From Streptantibioticus parmotrematis (GTDB lineage: Bacteria; Actinomycetota; Actinomycetes; Streptomycetales; Streptomycetaceae): a DNA stretch of 64,000 nucleotides. The stretch lies in the NCBI RefSeq assembly GCF_019890615.1, contig NZ_JAINVZ010000004.1, positions 62,001 through 126,000 of the forward strand. The letters are read 5' to 3'. The position numbers and the translations under genes are program-made. Shown one piece after another: positions 37,261 through 46,422 of the stretch (its first letter is position 1; every line of letters starts with the position of its first letter). The notes under the pieces were generated by a model. That model saw only the letters and a program-made list of their open reading frames with translations. It searched no databases and had not been told where the DNA came from.

Positions 37261-38211
37261 ATGGGCGCCACGAACTGGAGCGCACTGACCCGTATGCCCG
37301 TCAAGGCGTACCACTACGAACTCGACACATGCTTCCGCGAGGGACAAGACGAGGTCCAGGAAGCTTTCGGTGACCGCCAAGAGGAGGTCCTGCACCGCTC
37401 CGCGCTGATGCTGGTCAAACCCGACGGCATGGCAACGGGCAAGTTGGGGGTCATCCGCGATTTTCTCGGCACCCACAACTTCTCAATCATCGGTGCGGAA
37501 CTCTTCCGGTTCAACCGGCACACGGGGCGCGAACTGTGGCGACACCAGCACACGCTGGCCTCGCTGGACCGACTCGCCGTCAACGACATCGTGTTGCAGG
37601 CAGGCCCCACTCTGCTGCTGCTCCTGCGCAGATTCGGCGACCATCCTGAGCCCGCTACCGTGCACCTCAGCTCCCTCAAGGGCAAAGCAGACATGTCCCA
37701 GCAGACCCCCGACAGTCTGCGCGGCGTTCTCCAGCGGCCGAACCGGCTGTGCAGCATGATCCACTGCGCTGACGAACCAGCGGACCTGGTCCGCGAGTTG
37801 AACTTGCTGATGGATCCCGCACCGCGGCACCGCCTGCTCGGTCGCCTGCGGGAAGGAGTCTCCTCCCCGGCCGACGAGGACCTGCTCGACCATGTGCTCC
37901 ACTCCGGCGAGTTCGGAAACGTGACCCTCGACCGGGACGGCGCCGTCCGGCGCATCCGCCACACGGTCCGGGAACGAGCGACCGAACACCCCGACCTGGC
38001 GGCCGCAGCTGGCCGGATAGAAGCGTGGCTGGAAGGGACGGAGCGGGGTGAACTGCTGCCTTGGCGGGAGTTCACCCGCGTACTGAAGTCTCTCGACATC
38101 AAGGTGGACGTCTGGGACATGGCCATCGTCGGCAGCAGCCACATCGTCGAGGACGAGCCCGGTGCCATCAAGGTGATCGGCAATCCGCGGTCCGGATCGT
38201 GGCTCGCGTGA
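37261..38211 (+). CDS. NDP-kinase-like protein with extra C-terminal domain
   Basis: 316 residues. The N-terminal 170 follow the nucleoside diphosphate kinase fold: SALMLVKPDG (near 45), LGTHNFSIIGAELFRF, and an IHCADEPADL segment (near 167) matching the NAVHGSDS region with its phospho-accepting His. It ends in an additional 130 residues (LLDHVLHSGEFGNVTLDRDG and onward) with no family recognised. Canonical NDPKs are about 140 residues, so this is a specialised relative. With the two HprK-like kinases it may extend or transfer phosphates on a pathway intermediate. The active-site surroundings differ enough that activity is not assured. Confidence 0.68.
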   Translation: MGATNWSALTRMPVKAYHYELDTCFREGQDEVQEAFGDRQEEVLHRSALMLVKPDGMATGKLGVIRDFLGTHNFSIIGAELFRFNRHTGRELWRHQHTLASLDRLAVNDIVLQAGPTLLLLLRRFGDHPEPATVHLSSLKGKADMSQQTPDSLRGVLQRPNRLCSMIHCADEPADLVRELNLLMDPAPRHRLLGRLREGVSSPADEDLLDHVLHSGEFGNVTLDRDGAVRRIRHTVRERATEHPDLAAAAGRIEAWLEGTERGELLPWREFTRVLKSLDIKVDVWDMAIVGSSHIVEDEPGAIKVIGNPRSGSWLA

Positions 38212-38293
38212 CACCGTCCAGACCCCGCAGCCCCGCCCCGCGCACCGTCTCCGCCGGTGCGGCGCGGTGCCCACGCGGCAGAAGGGGGGAGCG

Positions 38294-39034
38294 ATGATGG
38301 ACCAGCCGTCCTGGTGGTCCCACCTCCGACGGCGGTCGGCTCTCCCCCGGGCACGTCTCCTCGTTGTGCCGCACTCGGGAGGGGGGCCCAACCGCTATCT
38401 CCGGCTCGTCGGCAATGTCCCTGACGACGTGGAGGTACTGGGCTTCACCCTGCCCGGCCGTGAACGTCGGTTGGCCGAGCCTCCCGGTGCCACCCTCGAC
38501 GAAGTGGTCACCAGCCTGTCGACGATTCCCGGGGCCGTGCCGCCCACCGTCCTTCTCGGGCACAGCCTGGGCGCCACCCTCGCCCTCCACCTCGCACACG
38601 CCCTCGGCGACCACTGTGCCGGTCTCGTCGTGTCGGGGCAGACGCCGCATCGCCAGGACTGGCTGTCCGAACGCTCCACCGACGAAGAGATCGTCCGTCT
38701 TCTCGAACGCGGCGGAGACCTGCCCTCCGAGTTCTTCAAGGAGGGAGCGTGGCGGACGGCCTTGTTGAACAACATGCGTGCCGACCTCGCACTGGGCGGC
38801 GAAGCCGTCGCCCGCGGCACGGCCATCCGCATCGACGCGCCCGTCACCGTACTGTGCGGCACGGAGGACCGCTTGATCGACATGGAGGCGCTGGCCGACT
38901 GGGGCGGGCACACCACGACGCGGTGCGAGGTGGAGCTCGTTCCCGGTGGTCATTTCGCCCTCTTCGATCCAGCGAACCGGCCGCGTTTCGAAGACGCGAT
39001 CGGACGACACCTTGATCGGGTCCTGAGTTCGTGA
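38294..39034 (+). CDS. Type II thioesterase
   Basis: 246 residues. VPHSGGGPNRYLRLVGNVPD opens the family pattern, the nucleophile is in LLGHSLGATLALH (Ser near 93), and PGGHFALFD near the end carries the catalytic His. It edits blocked or misprimed carriers on the NRPS/PKS proteins. The start ATG follows GGGGGAGCG; a second ATG is 3 bases on. It is the last gene of the plus-strand operon, followed by a hairpin. Unlike the thioesterase at 5141 it keeps Ser. Confidence 0.9.
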   Translation: MMDQPSWWSHLRRRSALPRARLLVVPHSGGGPNRYLRLVGNVPDDVEVLGFTLPGRERRLAEPPGATLDEVVTSLSTIPGAVPPTVLLGHSLGATLALHLAHALGDHCAGLVVSGQTPHRQDWLSERSTDEEIVRLLERGGDLPSEFFKEGAWRTALLNNMRADLALGGEAVARGTAIRIDAPVTVLCGTEDRLIDMEALADWGGHTTTRCEVELVPGGHFALFDPANRPRFEDAIGRHLDRVLSS

Positions 39035-39064
39035 ACACGTGGAAGAACTGAGATCCGGCCCGGG

Positions 39065-39090
39065 GGCCGCTCCCGTGACAGGGGGCGGCC
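39065..39090. terminator. Hairpin between the convergent thioesterase and NRPS genes
   Basis: GGCCGCTCCC (39065-39074) pairs with GGGGGCGGCC (39081-39090) over a 6-base loop, with one T-G pair. There is no T-run. It lies exactly between the ends of the two convergent genes and may serve both. Confidence 0.5.
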
Positions 39091-39108
39091 TCCGGGCCGT
39101 CCAGGCCT

Positions 39109-42100
39109 TCAGAGGGCGGAGACGAACGCGTCCAGTACCGATTCCACCTGCGCACAGAACCATGCCACGTCGTCACGCGGCACACTTGGCGGAAACTCGA
39201 TCCGGCCCGACATCCCCCGGTCCCCCCGGTCGGTGAGCAGAACCGTCCACGGCCAGCGCGCTGCGAGGGGGCTCACCTCCAGCGAACGGGCCGCACGCCC
39301 GGGTGCCGACAACGCGGACGAGGGGTCGTGATTCCAGGCCACGACCAACGGAGCTATGGAGCCCGCGTCGCGGAGGCCGAGTTCGGCCATCAGTGAGGGG
39401 AAGGGCACGCGGGACATGGCGTGGGCTTCGGCGATGGCGTCCCGCGCGTGCCGCAGAGCCGCATGCGGGTCCGGGTCACCGGTGCCTTGATCGAAGGACG
39501 GGCCGAACGGCACCGTGGTGAGAAAGTATCCCGCAGCTCCGGCGTCGGCGACCTCGTCCCTGTCGGCGACGGCTAGAGCGAACCTGCCGCCCGTCAGCGC
39601 GAGTCGGCACAGCCCGTCGAGTACGGCCGCGAGCGTGACGGCGAACATCGTGGTACCGCCACGTCGTGCGCAGGCACGGGCCCGGGCCCACACCTCCGGA
39701 CCGACCGACAATTCGGCTAGTTGGCAGCGCTCCTGGGCTTGTGCGGGAGGCCTCTCCACCTCTGCCGGGAACCAGGCACTCACCCGGCCGGCCGCCGTTT
39801 CCAAGGCTCGCTTGCCTTCTGCCGACTCCAGGAAGAGTCGCTGCCGGTGAGCGTAGTCGGCGTGACCTCGTTCAACGGGCAGGTCGGTCCCGGCGCCGTC
39901 CAGCGCGGCCGCCAACTCTTCCAGAACAATCCGGGCACTCCACGCGTCGACCACGATGTGATGCCAGACCAGCAGCAACCGCACCGCACGCGGTGCGGCC
40001 AGAACCGCGGCCCGTACGAGAGGCCCGCGGTGCAGGTCGAAGGCTGGACGTTGTAGCTGCGTCACCAACTCCTGCCAGGCGCCGTCCAGCGTCTCACCGG
40101 AAGCCACCTCCCGCACGGCCACCGACAAAGGGCAGCCATCTGACACGAACTGCATCGTGTCCTCGTCCACGTGTCCCCGAAAGATCGCGTGCCGGTCGAG
40201 CACGCGGGCGAGTTCGCGAGCGATCCTTCGCGGGTCGACGTCACCGGCCAGTTCCACCGCCAAGGCCTCGTGAAACGCACCGGGGGTCACGGCGGTCATC
40301 TCGGCGGCCCAGATACCGGCTTGTCCCTGTGTGAGCAGGACGGCGTCGTCGGTCCGCACACCGTCAGACTCGGCCACGGGGGGCAACCCCTGTGCTTGCC
40401 GAGCGAGTTCGGCGAGTGTTGGCGCGGCCAGAACATGGGCCGCCGTGACAGAGCGGCCCGTCCGCGTACGCAGTGCCGATGCCAACTGCGCCGCCTGGAG
40501 GGAATCGCCGCCAAGCTCGGTGAAACCGAGGTCGAGCACGGAGAGAGGTGTGTGCACGAGCACTGCCCGGCAGGCGTCCTCGACGACGCGCTCGCTCGCG
40601 TCCCGTGCCGGCCGTGACAGCCCCTCCCGCGGCTGCGGAAGCGCCTTGCGGTCGAGCTTGCCGTCGGCGGTCATCGGTATCCGTTCCAGGGCGAAGAAGC
40701 GCCGGGGCACGGCCTGCGCGGGGATCTCTTCGGCGAGGCGTACCCTGAACGTACTCCACAGGTCGCCATCCCTCTCAGCGGCCCCGCTCGACGGCACGAT
40801 GAAGGCGGTCAGCACCGAGGGAGCGTCCGGACCCGTGGGCCAGGGCAGCACCGCGACATCCGAAACCTCGGGGAATCGCCGGAGCGCGGCCTCGGTCTCC
40901 GCCGGCTCGATGCGGACGCCATCGATCTTGAGCTGGTCGTCGGCTCTGCCCAGGAAGGTCAACTGGCCGTCCGGACCCGAGACGACGAGGTCGCCAGTCC
41001 GGTACATCAAGCCGACCCCGTCAGCGGCGGGCAGGAAGCGTTCAGCGGTGCGCTGCGTGTCGTGCAGATAGCCGACCGCCACACCACGGCCGGCGATGAA
41101 CAACTCCCCGGAGTTCCCCGGTTCGACAGGGTTGAGCCGGTCGTCCAGTACGAATCCGCGATTGCCTTCGATGACCGTGCCGATCGGGGTGCGTCGCTCC
41201 GGCTCCGCACACTGGTCGGGAACCGTGTACAGGGTTGCGCAGACAGTGGTCTCCGTGGGCCCGTAGCCGTTGATCACCACCATCTCGGGCAGGTATGAAC
41301 GCAGTTCGACCAGCAGCCCCACCGGGATCGGCTCGACTCCGGTCAACAGCCTCCGCAGCGTGGGGGCCACGGCACCCCGGCGCAGCCTGTCACGCAGAGC
41401 AGAGAGGAACTGAGGTGGTACGTAAGCCGAGTCGACACGCTGCTCGGCGAGGTGGTCGAGCGTGGCGTCGATGTCCCGGCGACACCGTTCCGGAACGGGG
41501 ACGACGGTCCCGCCACTGCAAAGAGCACTCCACATCTCGTAGATGGAGACATCGAACCCGGGCGATGTCCACCAGCTGTGACGGGCACCGGGGCCGAGCG
41601 GCCCGCGTCTTTGGAAGGCGTCCAGCAGGTTGAGCACGCCGCGCGCCGGGACGATCACGCCCTTCGGTGTCCCGGTGGATCCCGAGGTGTAGATGACGTA
41701 GGCGGGATCGTTCTCGCCGGTCGCGGGAGACGGCCAGTCCCCTCCCGGAACGCAGACGGACGGGCCACCCGCGGGGGGCACGATCGCGTCGTGCACGTCT
41801 CCGGTCCGCAGTACGGCGGCAGGCCGGGCCTGTCGCAGGATGTGCTCCCGCCGCTTCGCCGGGCCGGTCACGTCGACGGGGAGATATGCAGCGCCCGCGG
41901 CGAGGGACCCCAGCGCGGCGACGACGAATTCCGGACCGACCGGCATCTCGACCGCGACCAGGTCTCCGGGTCCGACGTTCCACGCGGACAACCGGTGCGC
42001 CACTGTCGCCGCGGCGACGGCGAGCCGACCGTAGTCGACAGTTGCTTCCGGGCTGCCGAACGCCGGAACGTCGGGATGGACCCGGGCGACCTCCAGGAAC

Positions 42101-42144
42101 GCCCGCCACAGGTTGCCGTGCTCCGAAATCAGATCCCCGTACAC
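39109..42144 (-). CDS. NRPS A-PCP-C
   Basis: 1011 residues. A3 is VIYTSGSTGTPKGVIVPARG; A5 is NGYGPTETTVCAT. The PCP Ser is in FTELGGDSLQAAQL (near 545). The C domain (about 585-1005) has WHHIVVDAWS (near 729), with Ala in place of the usual Gly but the catalytic His and Asp retained. The pocket read by eye, D-V-Y-Y-L-G-G-V-C-K, is not assigned. The start is GTG 42144 (VYGDLISEHG), behind GCGGGG; longer frames run into non-coding sequence. With a leading A and trailing C it could start a peptide and pass it to a carrier on another protein. It is on the opposite strand to the main operon and downstream of the alpha/beta hydrolase. Confidence 0.88.
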   Translation of the reverse strand: MYGDLISEHGNLWRAFLEVARVHPDVPAFGSPEATVDYGRLAVAAATVAHRLSAWNVGPGDLVAVEMPVGPEFVVAALGSLAAGAAYLPVDVTGPAKRREHILRQARPAAVLRTGDVHDAIVPPAGGPSVCVPGGDWPSPATGENDPAYVIYTSGSTGTPKGVIVPARGVLNLLDAFQRRGPLGPGARHSWWTSPGFDVSIYEMWSALCSGGTVVPVPERCRRDIDATLDHLAEQRVDSAYVPPQFLSALRDRLRRGAVAPTLRRLLTGVEPIPVGLLVELRSYLPEMVVINGYGPTETTVCATLYTVPDQCAEPERRTPIGTVIEGNRGFVLDDRLNPVEPGNSGELFIAGRGVAVGYLHDTQRTAERFLPAADGVGLMYRTGDLVVSGPDGQLTFLGRADDQLKIDGVRIEPAETEAALRRFPEVSDVAVLPWPTGPDAPSVLTAFIVPSSGAAERDGDLWSTFRVRLAEEIPAQAVPRRFFALERIPMTADGKLDRKALPQPREGLSRPARDASERVVEDACRAVLVHTPLSVLDLGFTELGGDSLQAAQLASALRTRTGRSVTAAHVLAAPTLAELARQAQGLPPVAESDGVRTDDAVLLTQGQAGIWAAEMTAVTPGAFHEALAVELAGDVDPRRIARELARVLDRHAIFRGHVDEDTMQFVSDGCPLSVAVREVASGETLDGAWQELVTQLQRPAFDLHRGPLVRAAVLAAPRAVRLLLVWHHIVVDAWSARIVLEELAAALDGAGTDLPVERGHADYAHRQRLFLESAEGKRALETAAGRVSAWFPAEVERPPAQAQERCQLAELSVGPEVWARARACARRGGTTMFAVTLAAVLDGLCRLALTGGRFALAVADRDEVADAGAAGYFLTTVPFGPSFDQGTGDPDPHAALRHARDAIAEAHAMSRVPFPSLMAELGLRDAGSIAPLVVAWNHDPSSALSAPGRAARSLEVSPLAARWPWTVLLTDRGDRGMSGRIEFPPSVPRDDVAWFCAQVESVLDAFVSAL

Positions 42145-42233
42145 GCTGAATACCCCGCAAAATATGAGTTTGGCCCGATAACGACATACAAGTGAAGGAA
42201 CCCAGGCTCTGAGAGGAGGAGTGGCCCGAGCGT

Positions 42234-43058
42234 CTAGCTGTGACGACTTCCTCCCTCCAGGAGCCCCGGCGCGCCCGCCCTGATCAGAGCGGCCACTCGT
42301 TCCGGCTGCTCGAGCCAGAACAGGTGCCCGGCGGCCAGGGACGTGAAGTCGGACCCGTGGATCCCGGCGGCCAACCGCCTGCCGGTTTCGATGGAGACGA
42401 CGCGATCCCCGTCGCCATGCACCACATGTGTGGGCACGCAGATGTGGCGGAGCCGATCGGCCGTCGTGTGTGTGGCGCTCGCGCTGATCTGCAGCGTGGT
42501 CGTCCAGGGATCCACCGGCTGCGCGAGCGCCGCGCCTCGGTATTCTTCCCACGCACCCGGGCGTACCCTGACCGGGTCCTTCACCCCCAGGCGGAAGACG
42601 TTGCGCAGTGTCGCCGCCGGGTCTCCTTCGACGATGGCCGACGCCAACGCTTCCGGCACGACGGACTTCGAACCGGTGCCGCCCGTGTGTGTGCAGCCCA
42701 GGAACAGGCTCTCGACTCTGGCTGGGTGTCGCAGGACCAGTTCTTGGGCGACGAGGCCGCCCATCGACACGCCGACGACATGCACTTGGCGCCAGCCGAG
42801 TGCATCGAGCAGGCCCGCCGCGTCATCGGCCAGCTCGGGTACGGTGAACGGGCCGCTCACAGGTGCGGAATCCCCGACGCCTCGATGGTTGTAGGCCACG
42901 ACGTCGAAGGACTCGGCGAGCGACGACAGCAGCCGCCGGCCCCAATGGAGATACGTCGCCGCCGTCCCCTGGACGAGCAGCAACGGCGGACCGGCGCCGA
43001 GGCGTATGTACCCGAGGCGGGCGGCGCCGCGCACATGGGCAGAGAACGTCGCGACCAT
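42234..43058 (-). CDS. Alpha/beta-hydrolase
   Basis: 274 residues. The oxyanion region is LLLVQGTAATYLHWG, followed by AYNHRGVGDS, the nucleophile elbow VVGVSMGGLVAQ (Ser near 100), and the C-terminal AGHLFWLEQPERVA His. It resembles 3-oxoadipate enol-lactonase-like or haloperoxidase-like hydrolases. The start ATG follows GACGGGGGAAGC. It is 89 bases upstream of the A-PCP-C gene on the same strand, so probably in the cluster and a candidate for product hydrolysis or release. The true substrate is not predictable. Confidence 0.82.
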   Translation of the reverse strand: MVATFSAHVRGAARLGYIRLGAGPPLLLVQGTAATYLHWGRRLLSSLAESFDVVAYNHRGVGDSAPVSGPFTVPELADDAAGLLDALGWRQVHVVGVSMGGLVAQELVLRHPARVESLFLGCTHTGGTGSKSVVPEALASAIVEGDPAATLRNVFRLGVKDPVRVRPGAWEEYRGAALAQPVDPWTTTLQISASATHTTADRLRHICVPTHVVHGDGDRVVSIETGRRLAAGIHGSDFTSLAAGHLFWLEQPERVAALIRAGAPGLLEGGSRHS

Positions 43059-43715
43059 GCTTCCCCCGTCGATCGATCTCACCCGGCACGAGAGGCTCCG
43101 GCGACTTCGGTATGCCTGCGACCCCGTACCGTCACATCAGTCCGGTCGGCGCGACCCGTGTTCCTGCGAGCCGCCGTTCCCGGCCTCACTCCAGCGTTTC
43201 ACAGATGGACCGCATGCTGAACCGAGTTGACGCAAGGACGTTGGTTTTCGGCATGCCGCACGCGTGCACAACCAGCTTCGGAGGCAGCTTAGTACGCGAG
43301 CTCGCCATCAACGCATAGCTCCCGGCCCGCAGGGCTCCCGTATGCCGTAGGGCCCCACCGTCAGTGGCTTCTCGAGACGTCACCGAGGCGTACAGGACCG
43401 CCTGGTTCGGCGGTGGCAGCCTTACTGGTTCCAGCGACCCGGGAACCACCGGCGCGGAGCATGCGAACACTGGTTCCAGCGACTGGAAGGCCGGGGCGAC
43501 GCTGGTCCTCGGAGGTACTCACACGCTGGCTTCTTCATCCATCGAAGGTTCCAGCGCCTCCGGACCCGCATCAGTGGCTTCACGAGTCGCCGCCCGACGG
43601 GCGTCTGAGGCGTCCCGGGCCGGAACGACTGCCTGAATCGACCGCATGCGCCCGCGTGACTGTCCGGCTTCGGCTGTCAGAAAGGGGCACGCAGGCGTGC
43701 GTTCCTCAGCGGTGG
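43059..43715. other. Gene-free stretch at the right edge of the cluster
   Basis: No frame has coding-like bias or a recognisable family. GGTTCCAGCG occurs three times (about 43431, 43472 and 43548), which suggests decayed repetitive sequence. It probably holds the promoter for the alpha/beta hydrolase at its left end. The right end is the IS target site. Confidence 0.45.
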
Positions 43716-44559
43716 CTAGAGGTTGTCCCGTATGGGGTGTGAGTTATCCAGTGATGGCCAGGTTGTGGAGCCGGGCGATGCCGAGCATGGCCTGGTGAAC
43801 GCCGTTGCCCTTGAGCCGGCAGTCCCGCAGGATCTTCCAACTCTTCAACCGCGACAGGGCATGTTCGCCCCTGGCCCGGGCCCGGCGGTGGACGGCATTC
43901 TCCGCTTCCTGCCGTGGGCTGAGGTGCGTCTGGCCTCGTCGTCTACGGTGCGGGATGAGCAGACCGGTTCCCTGGTGACCACCGTCAGCGATGGTCGGTG
44001 CGCCGCGGCAGACCCGGTCGACGCCGGACTCGGTGAAGGCCCGGCAGTCGTTACGGCTGCCGGGCAGCGGCAGGCCGATCGCCACCACCAGTCGGCTGTT
44101 GGCATCGATGACGACCTGCAGGTTGGTCGAGTAGCGATAGTTCTTGCTGGAGGCGGCGATGCTGCGGTCGCGGGTGGGCACCAGGGTGCCGTCGACGATG
44201 TAGACGGTGTCCTTGCGCGGCCGCCGGGCCGGCGAGATGGCCAGGAGAGGGGCAAGGTGATCGAGGATGCGGTCGGCCGCCGACTTCGAGATCCCGAACA
44301 ACGGTGCCACCTGCCGCAACGTCAGGTTCGTGCGCCAGTACGTCGCCACCAGCAACACCCGGTCCTCCAGCGGCAGCCGCCAGCGACGACCGCGCTGGAC
44401 GTCGCCACCGCGACGCCGCACCAACGCCACCAGCCTGGCGAACTGCGACTCGCTCAGCCCAGAGAACGGCTCGATCCACTTCGGATCATCCGCTGAGATC
44501 ACCCCACCCATGCCCAGCCAACGCACCAACCACCCCACCAGTTACGGGACAACCTCTAG
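43716..44559 (-). mobile_element. IS5-family insertion sequence, apparently complete
   Basis: The body 43720-44555 (836 bp) is bounded by perfect 13-bp terminal inverted repeats, AGGTTGTCCCGTA and TACGGGACAACCT. CTAG is duplicated on both sides (43716-43719 and 44556-44559), so insertion into a CTAG target is directly visible. A single transposase gene fills the element. The intact repeats and frame suggest recent or still possible mobility. Confidence 0.9.
43744..44511 (-). CDS. IS5-family DDE transposase
   Basis: 255 residues from ATG 44511 (a GTG at 44538 would add nine). An N-terminal helix-turn-helix is followed by the DDE core: Asp in IVDGTLVPTRD, Asp in IADGGHQGTG, and Glu in ARGEHALSRLKSWKILRD. 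The frame is unbroken and fits the element's length. It catalyses cut-and-paste movement of the surrounding element. Confidence 0.9.
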   Translation of the reverse strand: MGGVISADDPKWIEPFSGLSESQFARLVALVRRRGGDVQRGRRWRLPLEDRVLLVATYWRTNLTLRQVAPLFGISKSAADRILDHLAPLLAISPARRPRKDTVYIVDGTLVPTRDRSIAASSKNYRYSTNLQVVIDANSRLVVAIGLPLPGSRNDCRAFTESGVDRVCRGAPTIADGGHQGTGLLIPHRRRRGQTHLSPRQEAENAVHRRARARGEHALSRLKSWKILRDCRLKGNGVHQAMLGIARLHNLAITG

Positions 44560-45134
44560 CCGCTGACCCATTGGTACAGGCCCCGCCCGACGATCGCGAC
44601 CTTCCCGTCCTTGACCAGCCGCCCGAGATGGCCACGCAATCCCTCGAGCTGTCCCTTGTTCGGATCCAGCATGCCGATCGCCTCAGCCACCTGCCGGGCC
44701 CGCATGGGCTCGCCCGCTCCCCTCATGACAGCCATGATTCGTGCCCGCCTCGTGTTGTCCCGAGGCGTGGCCCGCGGCACCCTGGCCGCTGGGCGCTCCC
44801 CGTCGGCCTCTCGTGGACCCGGATCCGCGGAGGGAGCGGCGGCTGCGGCGCTCGCGAATCCGTTGACGGACACAGACGTCAACTTGCCCTCTTCTGCGTC
44901 GGCTTTGGCCGTTTGGACCCGCTGTCCGGTGGTGGCAGTAAGGCCGTTCACCGTCCGGCTGCTCAAGTCCTGAATAACATCACGGGAAAGAGTCAGGGCC
45001 TTCAACCGCTCCTGCGCCGCGGCCAACTGCTCTTGCAATGCCGCTATCTCGGCCCCCAGCCGCTCTTCCTCCTCTTTGAACAGTCGCGTCAAGTCCTCAA
45101 TCGTCAGTGACACAACTGTCTTTCCTTTCGGCAT
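44556..45134 (-). CDS. Coiled-coil / winged-helix protein, stop codon at the IS junction
   Basis: 192 residues starting MPKGKTVVSLTIEDL, after GGAAGCGGTC. Residues 17-45 form a charged coiled coil (KEEEERLGAEIAALQEQLAA). A long Ala/Pro/charged linker follows, and the last 70 residues look like a winged helix: RIMAVMRGAGEPMRARQVAE, then RGHLGRLVKDGKVAIVGRG. It is probably DNA-binding, of unknown target. The IS target CTAG supplies its TAG stop, so the protein is intact although an IS lies at its end. A similar but frameshifted gene is at 46423. Confidence 0.65.
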   Translation of the reverse strand: MPKGKTVVSLTIEDLTRLFKEEEERLGAEIAALQEQLAAAQERLKALTLSRDVIQDLSSRTVNGLTATTGQRVQTAKADAEEGKLTSVSVNGFASAAAAAPSADPGPREADGERPAARVPRATPRDNTRRARIMAVMRGAGEPMRARQVAEAIGMLDPNKGQLEGLRGHLGRLVKDGKVAIVGRGLYQWVSG

Positions 45135-46422
45135 GACCGCTTCCGACCGCATCCTGCCCTATTACCCGCACAGCCCGCCACTCCCACATCCGAACAGCTT
45201 CACACAATGTCAACGTTTGATGAACAGTGGCGGTCGAGGCTTGATGGTCAACTGTGCTTCCTCTACGGTGATCGCTTCCCAGTGACTCACGAACGGCCAC
45301 CTCACGCATTAGAACCTGGCTGACCACAGCTGAGCGTGGGGTATTTCCAACAGCCCACCGCGGCGCCACGCACGGCCTCGTGTCCGCCCGGGGGGGCGCA
45401 ACGCACACCTTGATTGGGCGTGCACTGTCGACCTTGGCTCCCTCACGTTCCGAACGTGCGACCGCGGAAGGGTCCGAGCAGTGTTTTGCACGACAAGGAC
45501 ATCCGGTACAGACAGACGGCAGCAAGGTCGTCGATCTTTCCACCACACGTCGAGCACCCGCGACGGGGTTCCGTCGCCACGACCAGGGAAGCGTACAGGC
45601 TAGCAGGCGATCTTGTGAGGAAGCGTCCGAACGGGGCACTCTCGCCTCATCCGCAGCCGCACGATGGAACCTGAATACACCAATCAAGTGATCTTGGAAA
45701 GGCTTTTTGGCCAGGAGAACACCCCTCGGCGGGAATGGGCCCGACGTCGTCACGCGGGCAGGCGGGACCCCGGCACCATGCTGCGACCGCCGTACCGGGT
45801 AAGGCCCCCTCCCGCCCACGCCGTCTCGCGGCCTCGTCGAAGCGTCGGCCTGGATGGTGGTGTTCTCGAACCGGTCCACCGCCGTCCGCCCTCCGCCGGC
45901 GGGGACACGCGGACTGAGTGGCACGACGACCGACAGGTGAGGTCTCACGCGTTCAGAGCGCCAGGTCGCTCGGTGGCTGTGACGGCGGAGGTCAGGACAC
46001 CGCCGACGGGTGGGCGGTCGGTTGACCGGACCTCTGCGGCATCACGACGACCGTCCACTGGCGACCCACCCCGCGTTCCCGGTTCGGCGGCACCCGACGG
46101 GTTCGCAGTGTCCACCGACGCGGTGTGATTGGCCCGTCTCCATCGACACTCTATTCACCCCCGCGCACCCCCTCTCTTCTCGCGAAGACCTCACTCACGC
46201 TGGGTAACTGAGACCTCATCAAGAAAGTACAGGTCAGAGGCTCCTGAACGACAGTAGACGTCAATTGGCCACCACTGTCCACTCACCAAAAGGGTGGCGG
46301 GTTCGATTTATTTCCGATTCCTCGGACTGAGGCTTTCCTGAAGAGGAGTACCACGCTGTGGCGTCCATCGGTACTCTCGGCGAGGAATCCGGCAGTCGGA
46401 TAGCAAGAGAGGAGGTTCTCTC
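45135..46422. other. 1.3-kb stretch without a supported gene
   Basis: Long overlapping frames on both strands have poor codon bias and no recognisable motifs. GC content appears lower than in the cluster. It separates two genes of the same coiled-coil/winged-helix design and may be decayed accessory DNA. Confidence 0.4.

Noticed and set aside
43413-43742. 109-codon plus-strand frame at the left of the IS element
   Set aside because: It runs into the IS end, has no motif or ribosome site, and contains the GGTTCCAGCG repeats; probably non-coding.
45097-45948. 283-codon minus-strand frame with several Cys residues, considered as a WhiB-like or zinc protein
   Set aside because: Cys spacing does not fit WhiB, codon third positions are not GC-biased, and overlapping frames on the other strand are equally open.
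46225-46240. CAGGTCAGAGGCT near 46226 also occurs just after tRNA-Arg (near 52342), considered as an attachment-site duplicate
   Set aside because: Only 13 bases match, and the repeat lies outside the tRNA on the wrong side of the prophage; chance or common sequence is more likely.
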